The notes under the pieces: generated by a model
Told to the model about the DNA's origin: nothing
Database searches by the model: none
Seen by the model: the letters and a program-made list of their open reading frames with translations, nothing else
In this document: positions 47,347 to 56,545 of the stretch, one piece after another
How the letters are laid out: every line of letters begins with the position of its first letter
How positions within the stretch are numbered: position 1 is the first letter of the stretch
Assembly: GCF_003002025.1 (NCBI RefSeq)
Contig: NZ_PVZB01000026.1
Location: 62,001 to 126,000, forward strand
Source: Paraburkholderia sp. BL25I1N1
GTDB lineage: Bacteria; Pseudomonadota; Gammaproteobacteria; Burkholderiales; Burkholderiaceae
Length of the DNA: 64,000 bases
Reading direction: 5' to 3'
Program-made: the position numbers and the translations under genes

Positions 47347-48546
47347 ATGTCTCTGTTCTCCGCCGTCGAACTTGCTCCCCGCGACCCGATTCTGGGCCTG
47401 AACGAAGCCTTCAACGCCGATGCGCGCACCACCAAGGTCAACCTTGGCGTCGGCGTGTACTTCAACGAAGAAGGCAAGATTCCGCTGCTGCGCGCTGTGC
47501 GCGACGCCGAAAAGGCTCGCGTCGAAGCTGCGCTGCCGCGCGGGTATCTGCCGATCGAAGGCATTGCCGCTTACGATGCCGCCGTGCAGAAACTGCTGCT
47601 CGGCAACGACTCGCCGCTGATCGCAGCCGGCCGCGTCGTGACGGCGCAGGCGTTGGGCGGCACGGGCGCGCTGAAGATCGGCGCGGATTTCCTGAAGCGC
47701 CTGAACCCGAACGCGAAGGTCGCGATCAGCGATCCGAGCTGGGAAAACCACCGTGCGCTGTTCGAAAGCGCAGGCTTCGAAGTCGTGTCGTATCCGTACT
47801 ACGACGCGCACACCCACGGCGTGAATTTCGACGCCATGTTGAGCGCGCTGAACAGCTACGCAGCGGGCACCGTTGTCGTGCTGCACGCGTGCTGCCACAA
47901 CCCGACCGGCGTGGACCTGAGCGTCGAGCAATGGAAGCAGATTGTCGAAGTGGTCAAGGCGCGCAACCTGGTGCCGTTCCTCGACATCGCTTACCAAGGT
48001 TTCGGCGACAACATCGAAGCAGACGCTGCAGCCGTGCGTCTCTTCGCTGCGTCGGAACTGAACGTGTTCGTGTCGTCGTCGTTCTCGAAGTCGTTCTCGC
48101 TGTACGGCGAGCGCGTCGGCGCGCTGTCGGTCATCACGGCAAGCAAGGATGAAGCGGCTCGCGTGTTGTCGCAACTCAAGCGCGTGATCCGCACGAACTA
48201 CTCGAACCCGCCAACGCATGGCGGCTCGGTGGTCGCGGCCGTGCTGGCCTCGCCGGAACTGCGCGCCACGTGGGAAACCGAACTGGCTGAAATGCGTGAC
48301 CGTATTCGCGCCATGCGTAACGGTCTGGTTGAACGCCTGAAGGCTAGCGGAGTGGATCGCGATTTCAGCTTCGTGAACGCGCAGCGCGGCATGTTCTCGT
48401 ACTCGGGTCTGACGGCGCCGCAAGTGGACCGTCTGCGCGAAGAGTTCGGCATCTACGCCGTGAGCACGGGTCGCATCTGCGTGGCTGCGCTCAATACGCG
48501 CAACCTCGACGTGGTGGCCAATGCGGTCGCTCACGTGTTGAAGTAA
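47347..48546 (+). CDS. tyrB: aromatic/aspartate aminotransferase (class I)
   Basis: 399 aa PLP enzyme of the AspC/TyrB group that moves the amino group between Asp, Tyr, Phe and 2-oxo acids. The PLP lysine is in SSSFSKSFSLYGERVG near 245, the HACCHNPTGVD motif near 188 and the substrate Arg in GRICVA near 380. The ATG at 47347 starts the conserved MSLFSAVELAPRDPI. AspC cannot be excluded; the symbol is the best guess. Confidence 0.9.
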   Translation: MSLFSAVELAPRDPILGLNEAFNADARTTKVNLGVGVYFNEEGKIPLLRAVRDAEKARVEAALPRGYLPIEGIAAYDAAVQKLLLGNDSPLIAAGRVVTAQALGGTGALKIGADFLKRLNPNAKVAISDPSWENHRALFESAGFEVVSYPYYDAHTHGVNFDAMLSALNSYAAGTVVVLHACCHNPTGVDLSVEQWKQIVEVVKARNLVPFLDIAYQGFGDNIEADAAAVRLFAASELNVFVSSSFSKSFSLYGERVGALSVITASKDEAARVLSQLKRVIRTNYSNPPTHGGSVVAAVLASPELRATWETELAEMRDRIRAMRNGLVERLKASGVDRDFSFVNAQRGMFSYSGLTAPQVDRLREEFGIYAVSTGRICVAALNTRNLDVVANAVAHVLK

Positions 48547-48600
48547 GGTGCTGGCGGGCGCGGGCATTCGTTGCACGCGCTCTGCTGCGAATGATTGCGA

Positions 48601-48635
48601 AAACGGCGCCCTTTTCAGGGCGCCGTTTCTATTTG
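48601..48635 (+). terminator. intrinsic terminator of the aminotransferase gene
   Basis: AAACGGCGCCC / GGGCGCCGTTT, an 11-bp stem with a TTTTCA loop, then CTATTTG. It lies 54 bases past the stop. Confidence 0.85.
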
Positions 48636-48762
48636 TGGCCCGATTGCAGTTTGCAACGTGCCTGCTGCTTGTTGCTGGAACAGAGCCGCTTTCGATACCG
48701 CAAGGACTGCCACAATTGCCGCGCCGCGCTTCGGTCACGCGGCGCTCGGGCTCGTGGCTCCT

Positions 48763-50001
48763 TCAGCGCGCATCCCGATGGATATCGTGCGTGACAAAGC
48801 CCGCGTCGTTATCCGGCATGTCGAGCCACTCGGGTTGCGCGAGCGAATGGCGGATGTCTTCCAAACCGCTTTGCCAATGTTCGCGCATCGTCGACAAGCC
48901 GAACTGAAAGTCCTTGTAGTGCCCTTCGTATTCCTTGTGCCGGTAGATCAAATGGACCACGTTGTAGCGCTTCGAACACGACAGATCCTCGGCTAACTTG
49001 CACCACGGATCGTCACGCTGATCGGACGGCACGCGATCCAGCACTTCGCGCAACACGTGCCGGAAACGCTGCGACCGCTGCAGCATATCGGTCACGAGAC
49101 GCGTGCGGCTCGAATACTGAATGTCTTTCATGCGCCCTTGGACGTCGGTGATGTTGTCCGGCACCGGTCCGATCGCGCTCCAGAGATCGACCTGAAAGGC
49201 GAGCGTGTCGCGACGCGGCGTGGACTGGATCACCTCATAAAGCGGTGTGTTCGACATCAAGCCGCCGTCCCAGTAGTACTGACCGTCGATCTCGACCGCC
49301 GCGAAGCCGGGCGGCAACGCGCCTGACGCCATGAAATGCTCGGGCCTCAGCGTTGTATGGGTGTTATCGAAGTACGCGAAATTCCCCGTGCCGCAATTGA
49401 CCGCCCCCACCGAGACGCGCATTTCTTTCGAATTGATCCGGTCGAAATCGCAGAACGCTTCGAGCGTGGCCTTCAACGGCGTGGTGTCGTAATAGCTGGC
49501 CAATTGCGGCGGCCCGGACACCGTGGGCAACGGCGGCGGAAAGCGCGGCACGAAAAAGCCCTTCTGCCCTTCGACGATGGCGCCCACGGCCTGCGTTGCC
49601 GTAAAGGCCTTGCGTATGGCGTCGCTGGAATTGAAGAGCGCGTGCTCGATAAACGCAGGCAACGGCGGCCCGAAGGCGGGCTGGCAAATCGTTTCCCAGA
49701 ATTGCAGCAGCCGTTCAACCCGCTTTTCGGGCGGATTGCCGGCGATGACCGCCGTATTCAACGCGCCGATCGAAATGCCCGCCAGCCAGTTCGGCTCGAT
49801 CCCCGCTTCGTAAAGTCCCTGAAAAACACCCGCCTGATAGGCGCCCAATGCGCCGCCCCCTTGCAGCATCAAGGCGACGGTTTCGTACTTGGGTAAATGG
49901 AGATGCCGGCCGGGATGCGCGGAGGGCGCCGGACCGGCGCCCTCGCCTTCCCCGTCGCCGGGCGCGCCGACGCGCGCCCGCTTGAGATTGCGTTGCGCCA
50001 T
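48763..50001 (-). CDS. patatin-like phospholipase with DUF3734 tail
   Basis: 412 aa. An N-terminal patatin domain has the oxyanion loop QGGGALGAYQAGV (47-59), nucleophile Ser77 in GISIG and the Asp245 dyad partner in WDGGL. The C-terminal third matches DUF3734, which follows patatin domains in beta-proteobacteria. No signal peptide: likely cytosolic. AAGGAGGT precedes ATG at 50001. The 3-hydroxybutyrate dehydrogenase gene ends 10 bases upstream, so the two are one operon; a role in poly-3-hydroxybutyrate or lipid breakdown is suggested. Confidence 0.88.
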   Translation of the reverse strand: MAQRNLKRARVGAPGDGEGEGAGPAPSAHPGRHLHLPKYETVALMLQGGGALGAYQAGVFQGLYEAGIEPNWLAGISIGALNTAVIAGNPPEKRVERLLQFWETICQPAFGPPLPAFIEHALFNSSDAIRKAFTATQAVGAIVEGQKGFFVPRFPPPLPTVSGPPQLASYYDTTPLKATLEAFCDFDRINSKEMRVSVGAVNCGTGNFAYFDNTHTTLRPEHFMASGALPPGFAAVEIDGQYYWDGGLMSNTPLYEVIQSTPRRDTLAFQVDLWSAIGPVPDNITDVQGRMKDIQYSSRTRLVTDMLQRSQRFRHVLREVLDRVPSDQRDDPWCKLAEDLSCSKRYNVVHLIYRHKEYEGHYKDFQFGLSTMREHWQSGLEDIRHSLAQPEWLDMPDNDAGFVTHDIHRDAR

Positions 50002-50011
50002 AGGCACCTCC

Positions 50012-50809
50012 TTATTGCATGTACCAGCCGTGGCTCACAATAAAGGACTGGCCGGTCAGCGCCGCCGTCGGGAACGTGGACAGGAACAGCACCGTTTGCG
50101 CGACGTCTTCCACCGTGGTGAAGACACCGTCGACCGTGCCGCCCAGCATGACGCGCTTGATCACGTCTTCCTCGCTAATGCCCAGTTCTTTGGCCTGTTC
50201 GGGAATCTGCTTGTCGACGAGCGGCGTGCGCACGAAACCCGGACACACCACATGCGAGCGCACGTTGTGCTTGGCGCCTTCTTTGGCGAGCACGCGCGAG
50301 AGGCCCAGCAGTGCATGCTTGGCCGTGACATAAGCCGATTTGAGCGGTGACGCTTCGTGCGAATGGACCGAGCCCATGTAGATCACAATGCCGCCGCGAT
50401 CGTCCTTGTACATGTGCTTGAGCGCCGCCTTGGTGGTCAGGAACGCGCCGTCCACGTGGATCGCCTGCATCTTCTTCCAATCCGAAAACGAGTAGTTTTC
50501 GATCGGATTGACAATCTGAATGCCGGCGTTGGAAATAAGAATATCGACCGAGCCAAGTTCCGCGGCCACTTTGTCGATGCCCTGATTGACGGCGTCTTCG
50601 TTCGTGACGTCCATCGCCACGCCGATTGCCTTGCCGCCGCCCTTTTTGATTTCCTCAGCGACGGCGTTCGCGCCGTCCTGATTCAGGTCGGCGATCGCGA
50701 CAGCCGCGCCTGCTGCGGAAAGAGTTAGCGCAATCTGCTTGCCGATGCCGCTTGCGGCGCCGGTAACCACGGCGACTTTGCCACTCAGATTCGTGTTCGT
50801 TGACGACAT
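50012..50809 (-). CDS. 3-hydroxybutyrate dehydrogenase
   Basis: 265 aa SDR: TGAASGIG near residue 16, NAG in LISNAGIQIV, Ser in MGSVHSHEAS and the YVTAK active site (Tyr-x3-Lys), ending in SHGWYMQ, the usual C-terminal ...GWTAQ-like element of this branch. It oxidises 3-hydroxybutyrate to acetoacetate with NAD. The ATG at 50809 is preceded by GGAGG. First gene of the patatin operon. Confidence 0.88.
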   Translation of the reverse strand: MSSTNTNLSGKVAVVTGAASGIGKQIALTLSAAGAAVAIADLNQDGANAVAEEIKKGGGKAIGVAMDVTNEDAVNQGIDKVAAELGSVDILISNAGIQIVNPIENYSFSDWKKMQAIHVDGAFLTTKAALKHMYKDDRGGIVIYMGSVHSHEASPLKSAYVTAKHALLGLSRVLAKEGAKHNVRSHVVCPGFVRTPLVDKQIPEQAKELGISEEDVIKRVMLGGTVDGVFTTVEDVAQTVLFLSTFPTAALTGQSFIVSHGWYMQ

Positions 50810-51031
50810 CCAGAACCTCCATGCAGTTGATGACAATGAGACCACGGGCCGCGGGCGGCGTGAAGTCAGCCAAACGGCATAGGCCGTTCGGCTGAATGCT
50901 GCACTGCGGCCAACGCTGCTATTGTGCATGAACCGTGTGAACTCCACCGGTTAAAAGCACGTCGAAACGTATCTCTTTAAACTGGACGTTTTCGGCGGGA
51001 TTCCGGTGGCATCACCAACAAGGAGGCATGC

Positions 51032-52003
51032 ATGAATTATCGACGTCTGGGCCGTTCCGGCCTGCAGGTCAGCGAGCTGTCCATCGGCTCGTGGGTCACG
51101 TACGGCAATCAGGTGGACACCCACGCGGCGCGCGAATCGCTCGCGGCCGCGCGCGACGCGGGAGTCAACTTCTTCGACAACGCCGAGGTGTACGCCGGCG
51201 GCAAATCCGAAGAAATCATGGGCCAGGCGCTCAAGGAACTGGCGTGGCCGCGCGTGAGCTACGTGGTGTCGACGAAATTCTTCTGGGGACTCGCGGAAGC
51301 GCCGAACCAGTACCACACGCTGAACCGCAAGTATCTGCTGAACGCAATCGACGCGTCGCTCAAACGGCTGCAACTCGACTATGTCGATCTCGTGTTCTGT
51401 CATCGTCCGGACCCGAACACGCCGGTGGAGGAAACCGTCTGGGCCATGAGCGACATGATCACCCGTGGCAAAGCGCTGTACTGGGGCACGTCCGAATGGA
51501 GCGCCGATGAAATCCGCGCCGCTTACGACATCGCGGAGCGGCATCATCTGCATAAGCCGGTCATGGAGCAGCCGCAGTACAACCTGTTCCATCGCAACCG
51601 CGTCGAGCAGGAATACAAGCGGCTTTACGAGGATATCGGCCTCGGCCTGACCACCTGGAGCCCGCTTGCATCCGGCTTGCTGACCGGCAAATACCGTGAT
51701 GGCGTGCCAGCCGACAGCCGCGCGCAATTGCAGGGCTACGACTGGCTGCGCACGCAGGTCACCGACGCGGGCAAGAACAACGTGGTCGGCAAGCTCGGCA
51801 AAGTGGCGGACGAGTTGAGCTGCACGATCGGCCAGCTTGCGATCGGCTGGATTCTGAAGAACCCGAGTGTCAGCACGGTGATCACGGGGGCATCGCGGGT
51901 GGAACAGATCGGCGAGAACATGAAGTCCGCCGAGGTGGCTGAGCGGATCACGCCGGAGATCAAAACGCGAGTCGAGGAAATTATCGGCGACGCGCACGAC
52001 TGA
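51032..52003 (+). CDS. aldo/keto reductase (potassium-channel beta-subunit type)
   Basis: 323 aa. Catalytic tetrad Asp49, Tyr54 (FDNAEVYAGG), Lys82 (STKFFWG) and His124 (VFCHRPD). The text SELSIGSWVTYGNQVD and PQYNLFHRNRVE places it near the voltage-gated K+ channel beta-subunit-like AKRs. AAGGAGG just before ATG. Divergent from the hydroxybutyrate dehydrogenase operon. Substrate unknown. Confidence 0.87.
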   Translation: MNYRRLGRSGLQVSELSIGSWVTYGNQVDTHAARESLAAARDAGVNFFDNAEVYAGGKSEEIMGQALKELAWPRVSYVVSTKFFWGLAEAPNQYHTLNRKYLLNAIDASLKRLQLDYVDLVFCHRPDPNTPVEETVWAMSDMITRGKALYWGTSEWSADEIRAAYDIAERHHLHKPVMEQPQYNLFHRNRVEQEYKRLYEDIGLGLTTWSPLASGLLTGKYRDGVPADSRAQLQGYDWLRTQVTDAGKNNVVGKLGKVADELSCTIGQLAIGWILKNPSVSTVITGASRVEQIGENMKSAEVAERITPEIKTRVEEIIGDAHD

Positions 52004-52221
52004 CCGGACTCGCGTGAGCGCGTAACATGGCCGTGGCAGCCTCGCGGCCATGGTCGCGTCACGCGTGCAACCCGCTGCAATGCACGGTGCGCAACGCGGC
52101 GTCGCGTACAATACGCGACCGCGCTGCACACCGGCGCCGTATGCCCATTGTGCAGCCGCATTGCATCCGCATCGCCGAATCCGCCCTGGAGCGGCATGCC
52201 CTCTTTCAGCGTCTCCTCATC

Positions 52222-53067
52222 ATGCTCAGCTACCGCCACGCCTTTCATGCAGGCAATCACGCCGACGTTCTGAAACACGCCGTCGTGTTGCAGCTCCTGC
52301 GCTACCTCGGCCAGAAGGACAAGTCCTACTGGTATATAGACACGCATGCGGGCGCCGGCGTCTATTCGCTGAAGGAAGGTTACTCGACCAAGACCGGCGA
52401 GTTCCGGACCGGCATCGGCAAACTGTGGGGACGCGACGACCTGCCGCCGATGTTCGCGGATTATGTCGACGAAGTGGGCGCGCTCAATCCGGACGGCCAA
52501 CTGCGCTTCTATCCCGGCTCGCCGTATATCGCGTGGCGGCAGATGCGCGAACAGGACCGCATGCGCCTGTTCGAACTGCACACCACCGAAATCGACGTGC
52601 TGCGCCACAATTTCCGCGACGCGGGCCGTCGCGCGATGCTGTATGCGGGCGACGGCTTCGACGGCATTCTTGCCTTGCTGCCGCCGGCTCCGCGTCGCGC
52701 GTTGGTGCTGCTCGATCCGTCGTATGAGGACAAGCGTGACTACATTCGCACGCTGCGCTGCGTCGAAGAAAGCCTGAAGCGTTTTCCGACCGGCACGTAC
52801 GCCGTCTGGTATCCGCAGGTGAGGCGCCCGGAGTCGCAGCGCTTCCCCGATCAGTTGAAGAAACTGCAGGATAAGAACTGGCTGCACGTGAGCCTGACTG
52901 TCAGCAATCCGCCAGAGGATGGTTTTGGGCTCTTCGGCAGCGGCATGTTCATTTTGAACCCGCCGTATACGCTGGCAAAAACGCTGAAGGACCAGATGCC
53001 CTGGCTCGTCAAGGCGCTTGGCGAAGATGAGGCTGCGCAGTTTAAGGTGGAGTATCGCGGCGACTGA
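52222..53067 (+). CDS. rlmJ: 23S rRNA (adenine-2030-N6) methyltransferase RlmJ
   Basis: 281 aa. RlmJ methylates A2030 of 23S rRNA. The start text MLSYRHAFHAGNHADVLKH, the SAM site YIDTHAGAGVYSL and the catalytic LLDPSYEDKRDYI are all present. The ATG at 52222 is chosen on this homology although an upstream open frame runs back to 52027. Confidence 0.93.
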   Translation: MLSYRHAFHAGNHADVLKHAVVLQLLRYLGQKDKSYWYIDTHAGAGVYSLKEGYSTKTGEFRTGIGKLWGRDDLPPMFADYVDEVGALNPDGQLRFYPGSPYIAWRQMREQDRMRLFELHTTEIDVLRHNFRDAGRRAMLYAGDGFDGILALLPPAPRRALVLLDPSYEDKRDYIRTLRCVEESLKRFPTGTYAVWYPQVRRPESQRFPDQLKKLQDKNWLHVSLTVSNPPEDGFGLFGSGMFILNPPYTLAKTLKDQMPWLVKALGEDEAAQFKVEYRGD

Positions 53068-53241
53068 GTTTCGTGTTGTGGGCTGCGAGATTTTGTTGGC
53101 CGCGAGATTTGTGCAGCCTTCACGTTTTTGCGGCCACTGAGCCGTACGCAGTTCGCCGAGCTGGGCTACCGTTGTTTTCGCCCGCCACGTGCGCACGACG
53201 CGCGCGGCCGGTTCGGTTGCTCAGTCAGCCCGAGACGCCGA

Positions 53242-54285
53242 CTACTTGAGCTGGGCCGCGGCCTTGCGGGCGAAGTCGTTGGTATATGTCGCGTTCAGGT
53301 CGATCTTTTTCGGATCGAGCCGGTTATCGAACGAGGACAATGCGCGCAGCGAGGTCGCCGGGCCGTCAGCGGGCATCAAGCCGTCAGGCGAATAAGCGTC
53401 GCGCACGTTGTGAAAGGCCTCGACATAAAGCGCAGAGTCGTTGAGCAGATAGGCCGGCGGCACCATCTTCAGCAGATCGGCATCGCTCGCGGACTGCAGC
53501 CAGTGATCCGCGCGCACGATTGCGTTGGCGAGCGCCTGCGTCGTCTTCGGATACTTCTGAATGAAATTGTCCGAGGCATACAGCGTCGCCGCCGGCATCG
53601 TTCCGCCGAACACCTCCTGCGTGCCCTTCACGGTGCGCGTATCGACCAGCACCTTGATCGCGCCGCTGCGCGCCAGTTTGGTTATCATCGGATCGACGTT
53701 GGAGAGCGCATCGATCTGACCGCCGCTTACCGCCGCGAGCACGGAGGCGCCGCTGCCCACGCCGATCGCCGAAATTTCGTTGCGCTGCACGCCGGCTTTG
53801 CGCAAAGCCACGGTGAGCACGAGATCCGTCGACGAACCCGGCGCGCTCACGCCGACTTTCGCGCCTTTGAAGTCCGCGAGCGTCTTGAACTGATCGGCCT
53901 TCGATTTCAGCACGGCAACGACGATTTGCGGCGCGCGCCCCATCAACGCAAACGCCCGGTAATGCTGCCCTTTCTCCTGCATGAACAGCGTGTGCTCGAA
54001 TGCGCCGGCGCCCACGTCGGCGCTGCCGCCTACGACTGCTTCCAATGCTTTCGATCCGCCCGCGAAATCCTCTAGCGTGACGTCGAGGCCTTCGTCCTTG
54101 AAATAGCCCAACTGTTGCGCGGCGAGCACCGGCAGATAGTAGAGGCCAGGCAGACCGCCGACTGCCATGGTCAGCGCAGGTTTTTCCGGTGTGTCTTTGG
54201 CAAGCGCGGCACCAGGCAGCGCGGCCAGTGCAAGCAGCGTGACGCAGGCGCAGGCGGCCTGCCGCATCCATTGAGTAGTCGGCAT
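53242..54285 (-). CDS. NitT/TauT-type ABC transporter substrate-binding protein
   Basis: 347 aa with a signal peptide (hydrophobic to residue 29, cleavage after GAALA). The NMT1/SsuA-like fold is indicated by LYYLPVLAAQQLGYFKDEGLDV, DFAGGSKALEAVVGG and the ADVGAGAFEHTL text. Relatives bind sulfonates, nitrate or pyrimidine precursors. GGAGAC precedes the start at 54285. No permease or ATPase gene is adjacent, so it is an orphan binding protein. Confidence 0.82.
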   Translation of the reverse strand: MPTTQWMRQAACACVTLLALAALPGAALAKDTPEKPALTMAVGGLPGLYYLPVLAAQQLGYFKDEGLDVTLEDFAGGSKALEAVVGGSADVGAGAFEHTLFMQEKGQHYRAFALMGRAPQIVVAVLKSKADQFKTLADFKGAKVGVSAPGSSTDLVLTVALRKAGVQRNEISAIGVGSGASVLAAVSGGQIDALSNVDPMITKLARSGAIKVLVDTRTVKGTQEVFGGTMPAATLYASDNFIQKYPKTTQALANAIVRADHWLQSASDADLLKMVPPAYLLNDSALYVEAFHNVRDAYSPDGLMPADGPATSLRALSSFDNRLDPKKIDLNATYTNDFARKAAAQLK

Positions 54286-54708
54286 TCGATGTCTCCTTGT
54301 TCTGTTTCTCGTTCGATGCGGTCGGGCCGGGCTCGATGTCTCGTCCGAGTCGCTGGGGAGAGACCGCGCGCGATGATTGTCGTCGGACGGCTGCGCGTGC
54401 GCCATGCGCCCAAACCCCAATGGCGCACGCGACGCGTCGGCGCATGAGTCGTGTCTGCGCTCGCGCCCAGGAGCGCACTGTGAGCGTTGATCGAAAAGGG
54501 GAATTGGGTCAATCAGATAGGCGCTCGCGCGAGCGCCCGTGTGTCGACGAGCTGACCATGCACGGGCAGGCATTGACTGAAATGGGAAAGCACTGCCGGA
54601 AGCGCTCGCGTCTCCAGCTTGTGACAAGGTCCACGCACTGGACGATATCGCGGCGGCGGTGGCGGTCCGCCGCGTACGCCGACTGGATCTGAAACGGAAA
54701 GCGAGCGC
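54286..54708. other. 423-bp intergenic region
   Basis: No gene seen on either strand. It holds the leader of the binding-protein gene; the right end is the 3' side of the Pro-rich secreted protein gene. Confidence 0.45.
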
Positions 54709-55065
54709 CTATTGCGGCCGAGGCGCCGGGCGGGGCTGGGCTTGCGGCTGCGGTCGCGGCGGCGGCGTACTTCCGCCTGCTGGCAACTGGATATAAGGCG
54801 CAACGACGATCGGGATCGACGAATTCGGTGCCAGTTCGGCCGGCGTCGCAATGGGCTGCGCTTCGACGATGGGCTGATGCGAAAGCGGCGCGGTCTGCAG
54901 GACGGTTCCGCTCTGTCCGTCGTTGATGCCGTTCTGCGAGTCGAGAATCACCGGCTTGCGTGCGCTGGTCGACGCAGCATAAGCAGCCGACCCGGCGAAG
55001 ATCGAGGTCAGCGAGGCTGCAATGGTCACGGCCAGAATGGATTTGAGCGGGCGGGCAGATGGCAT
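54709..55065 (-). CDS. secreted proline-rich hypothetical protein
   Basis: 118 aa. A signal peptide (MPSARPLKSILAVTIAASL to about AYAAS at residue 30) leads to a low-complexity mature part with Gln/Pro/Ala and a PPPRPQPQAQPRPAPRPQ tail. It has no recognisable domain. Codon use is normal for the chromosome. A periplasmic or envelope role is only inferred from the signal. Confidence 0.55.
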   Translation of the reverse strand: MPSARPLKSILAVTIAASLTSIFAGSAAYAASTSARKPVILDSQNGINDGQSGTVLQTAPLSHQPIVEAQPIATPAELAPNSSIPIVVAPYIQLPAGGSTPPPRPQPQAQPRPAPRPQ

Positions 55066-55210
55066 GGGCGGACCGGTTGAGTTTTGGAAAGCCGGATTTC
55101 GCGGAAAACGCTTTACCTTACCGCGACGGTCGCCGCGAGGCTAGTCGATATTCGCCACGCGTAGCACTCAAACGCCGCTCGACTGCAATTCTCGCAGTCC
55201 AGATGTGACA

Positions 55211-55232
55211 AAGCCCCGCATAGACGGGGCTT
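55211..55232 (-). terminator. terminator after the DUF3563 gene
   Basis: AAGCCCCG / CGGGGCTT with a 6-base loop, 63 bases past the DUF3563 stop; on the minus strand a short TTTG follows. Confidence 0.6.
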
Positions 55233-55295
55233 GACGCTTTTACTGCCGTGGCTGCGCGATGAGCGCTGCCGGATCAAACGCGATGCCGATGAAAC

Positions 55296-55442
55296 TTACA
55301 GCGAGTAGCCGTTGGTTTCGAGCGAACGGATGCGCTGTTCGAGCTGGACGATATCCGACGACGATGCGAGGTAGGCTTCACGACGGGTGCGTTCAGCGGT
55401 TTCAAACCAGGTGCTCAGCTTTTCGAGTACGTATGCAAACAT
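55296..55442 (-). CDS. DUF3563 small protein
   Basis: 48 aa. The text MFAYVLEKLSTWFETAERTR, ending in IRSLETNGYSL, is the DUF3563 family found in Burkholderiales. It forms an amphipathic helix pair and has no known role. GGAG precedes ATG at 55442. The stop is TAA at 55296-55298. Confidence 0.85.
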   Translation of the reverse strand: MFAYVLEKLSTWFETAERTRREAYLASSSDIVQLEQRIRSLETNGYSL

Positions 55443-55745
55443 GATGTTCTCCAAGGATCAGATTGAATCCCCGGTGGATTGGGCATCAGGGATTTCCCGT
55501 AAAAGGGTTAACCCGGATTATAGCCCTATAGTGCAACCTGACTAGTGAAATGCCCGCATGACGTGCATTCCGTTTTGGAATGGTGCACGCGCGTGGTGCG
55601 GTCAAGTGATTGATTTAACTCGAATTGACTTCAATTTGTCGCTCTAGCTGATGCCACCCATATTTTTATGCATGATTGTGGTGCAAATACCGTTGCGGTT
55701 GCGATAAATCGCAGCACCAGGTTGCACCTTCCGCAAAACACAATC
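55443..55745. other. 303-bp intergenic region, AT-richer than average
   Basis: Between DUF3563 and cueR. An imperfect hairpin GTGCATTCC-GTTTT-GGAATGGTGCAC at 55563-55588 is the only structure noticed. No gene found. Confidence 0.4.
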
Positions 55746-56168
55746 TCAAACAGGACGACAACCCTGCCCCGAAACCAGATCGGTATCGGCAAGACGTTCG
55801 ATGATCGGGCAATCAGGACGCTCGTCGCCGTGACAATGGTCGGCGAGGTGCGCTAACGTGTCGCGCATGTCGGTCAGTTCGGCGATGCGGCGATCAAGTT
55901 CCGCGACGTGCTCCAAGGCGATGGCTTTCACCTCCGCGCTGGCCCGCGAGCGATCGTGCCACAGTGCCAGCAGCCGTCGAATGTCTTCGATCAGAAAGCC
56001 AAGCCGGCGCGCCTGGCGGATGAAGCGCAGCGAGTGAACCTCTTGCGGACCGTATACGCGGTAGTTGGCGCTGGTGCGCGATTTCGCCGCCAGCAAGCCG
56101 ACGCTCTCGTAGTAGCGGATCATTTTCGCCGTGAGGCCCGACGCACGGGCCGCTTCACCGATATTCAT
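55746..56168 (-). CDS. cueR: CueR, copper-responsive MerR-family regulator
   Basis: 140 aa. N-terminal MerR helix-turn-helix (MNIGEAARASGLTAKMIRYYE) and a C-terminal metal loop with Cys112 and Cys120 (HCHGDERPDC) plus Ser77, the exact residue numbers of E. coli CueR that select Cu(I), Ag(I) and Au(I). It bends the long-spacer operator found at 56201-56221. Divergent from copZ. The ATG at 56168 (GGAGAAA upstream) gives the standard N-terminus. Confidence 0.93.
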   Translation of the reverse strand: MNIGEAARASGLTAKMIRYYESVGLLAAKSRTSANYRVYGPQEVHSLRFIRQARRLGFLIEDIRRLLALWHDRSRASAEVKAIALEHVAELDRRIAELTDMRDTLAHLADHCHGDERPDCPIIERLADTDLVSGQGCRPV

Positions 56169-56200
56169 GGCCGTTTCTCCAGTGTGTGCGTCGATCGTAC

Positions 56201-56221
56201 ACCTTCCCATGGTGGGAAGGT
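56201..56221. promoter_or_regulatory. CueR operator between cueR and copZ
   Basis: ACCTTCC-N7-GGAAGGT, a perfect 7-bp dyad with a 7-base spacer, matches the CueR site of E. coli copA/cueO. It sits between the two divergent start codons, 33 bp from cueR and 72 bp from copZ. Confidence 0.85.
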
Positions 56222-56292
56222 CATCCACGGAATTGCGTATCGGCAGGCATAATTCAACGGTCGCACTATCCAATTTTTCGAGGCAATTCCCG

Positions 56293-56532
56293 ATGACGAT
56301 CGAATTTCAGGTTGAAGGCATGAGTTGCCAGCATTGTGTGACGGCGGTCACGAATGCAATCCGCGAGCTTGACGACGCCGCGCAAGTCCGCGTGGATCTG
56401 GCGACCGGGCGCGTCGCCGTGGAATCGACGCAACCGGCCGAGACGCTGAAGGCTGCCATCGACGAAGCCGGCTACACCGTGACGGGCGTCGCAAGCGGCA
56501 CGACCAGCAGTTCGCCCGGCGCGGCCCGTTAA
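56293..56532 (+). CDS. copZ: CopZ-like copper chaperone (heavy-metal-associated domain)
   Basis: 79 aa HMA domain with the GMSCQHC metal motif (Cys12, Cys15). It carries Cu(I) to a P-type ATPase. The protein has a short Thr/Ser-rich C-terminal tail. Control by CueR is strongly suggested by the operator. No copper ATPase gene follows here; a SDR gene lies 13 bp behind. Confidence 0.9.
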   Translation: MTIEFQVEGMSCQHCVTAVTNAIRELDDAAQVRVDLATGRVAVESTQPAETLKAAIDEAGYTVTGVASGTTSSSPGAAR

Positions 56533-56545
56533 GCGAGTTCACGTC

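Noticed and set aside
53128..54075. A 315-codon plus-strand frame over the binding-protein gene
   Set aside because: Antisense shadow; the minus-strand gene has a signal peptide, ribosome site and family motifs.
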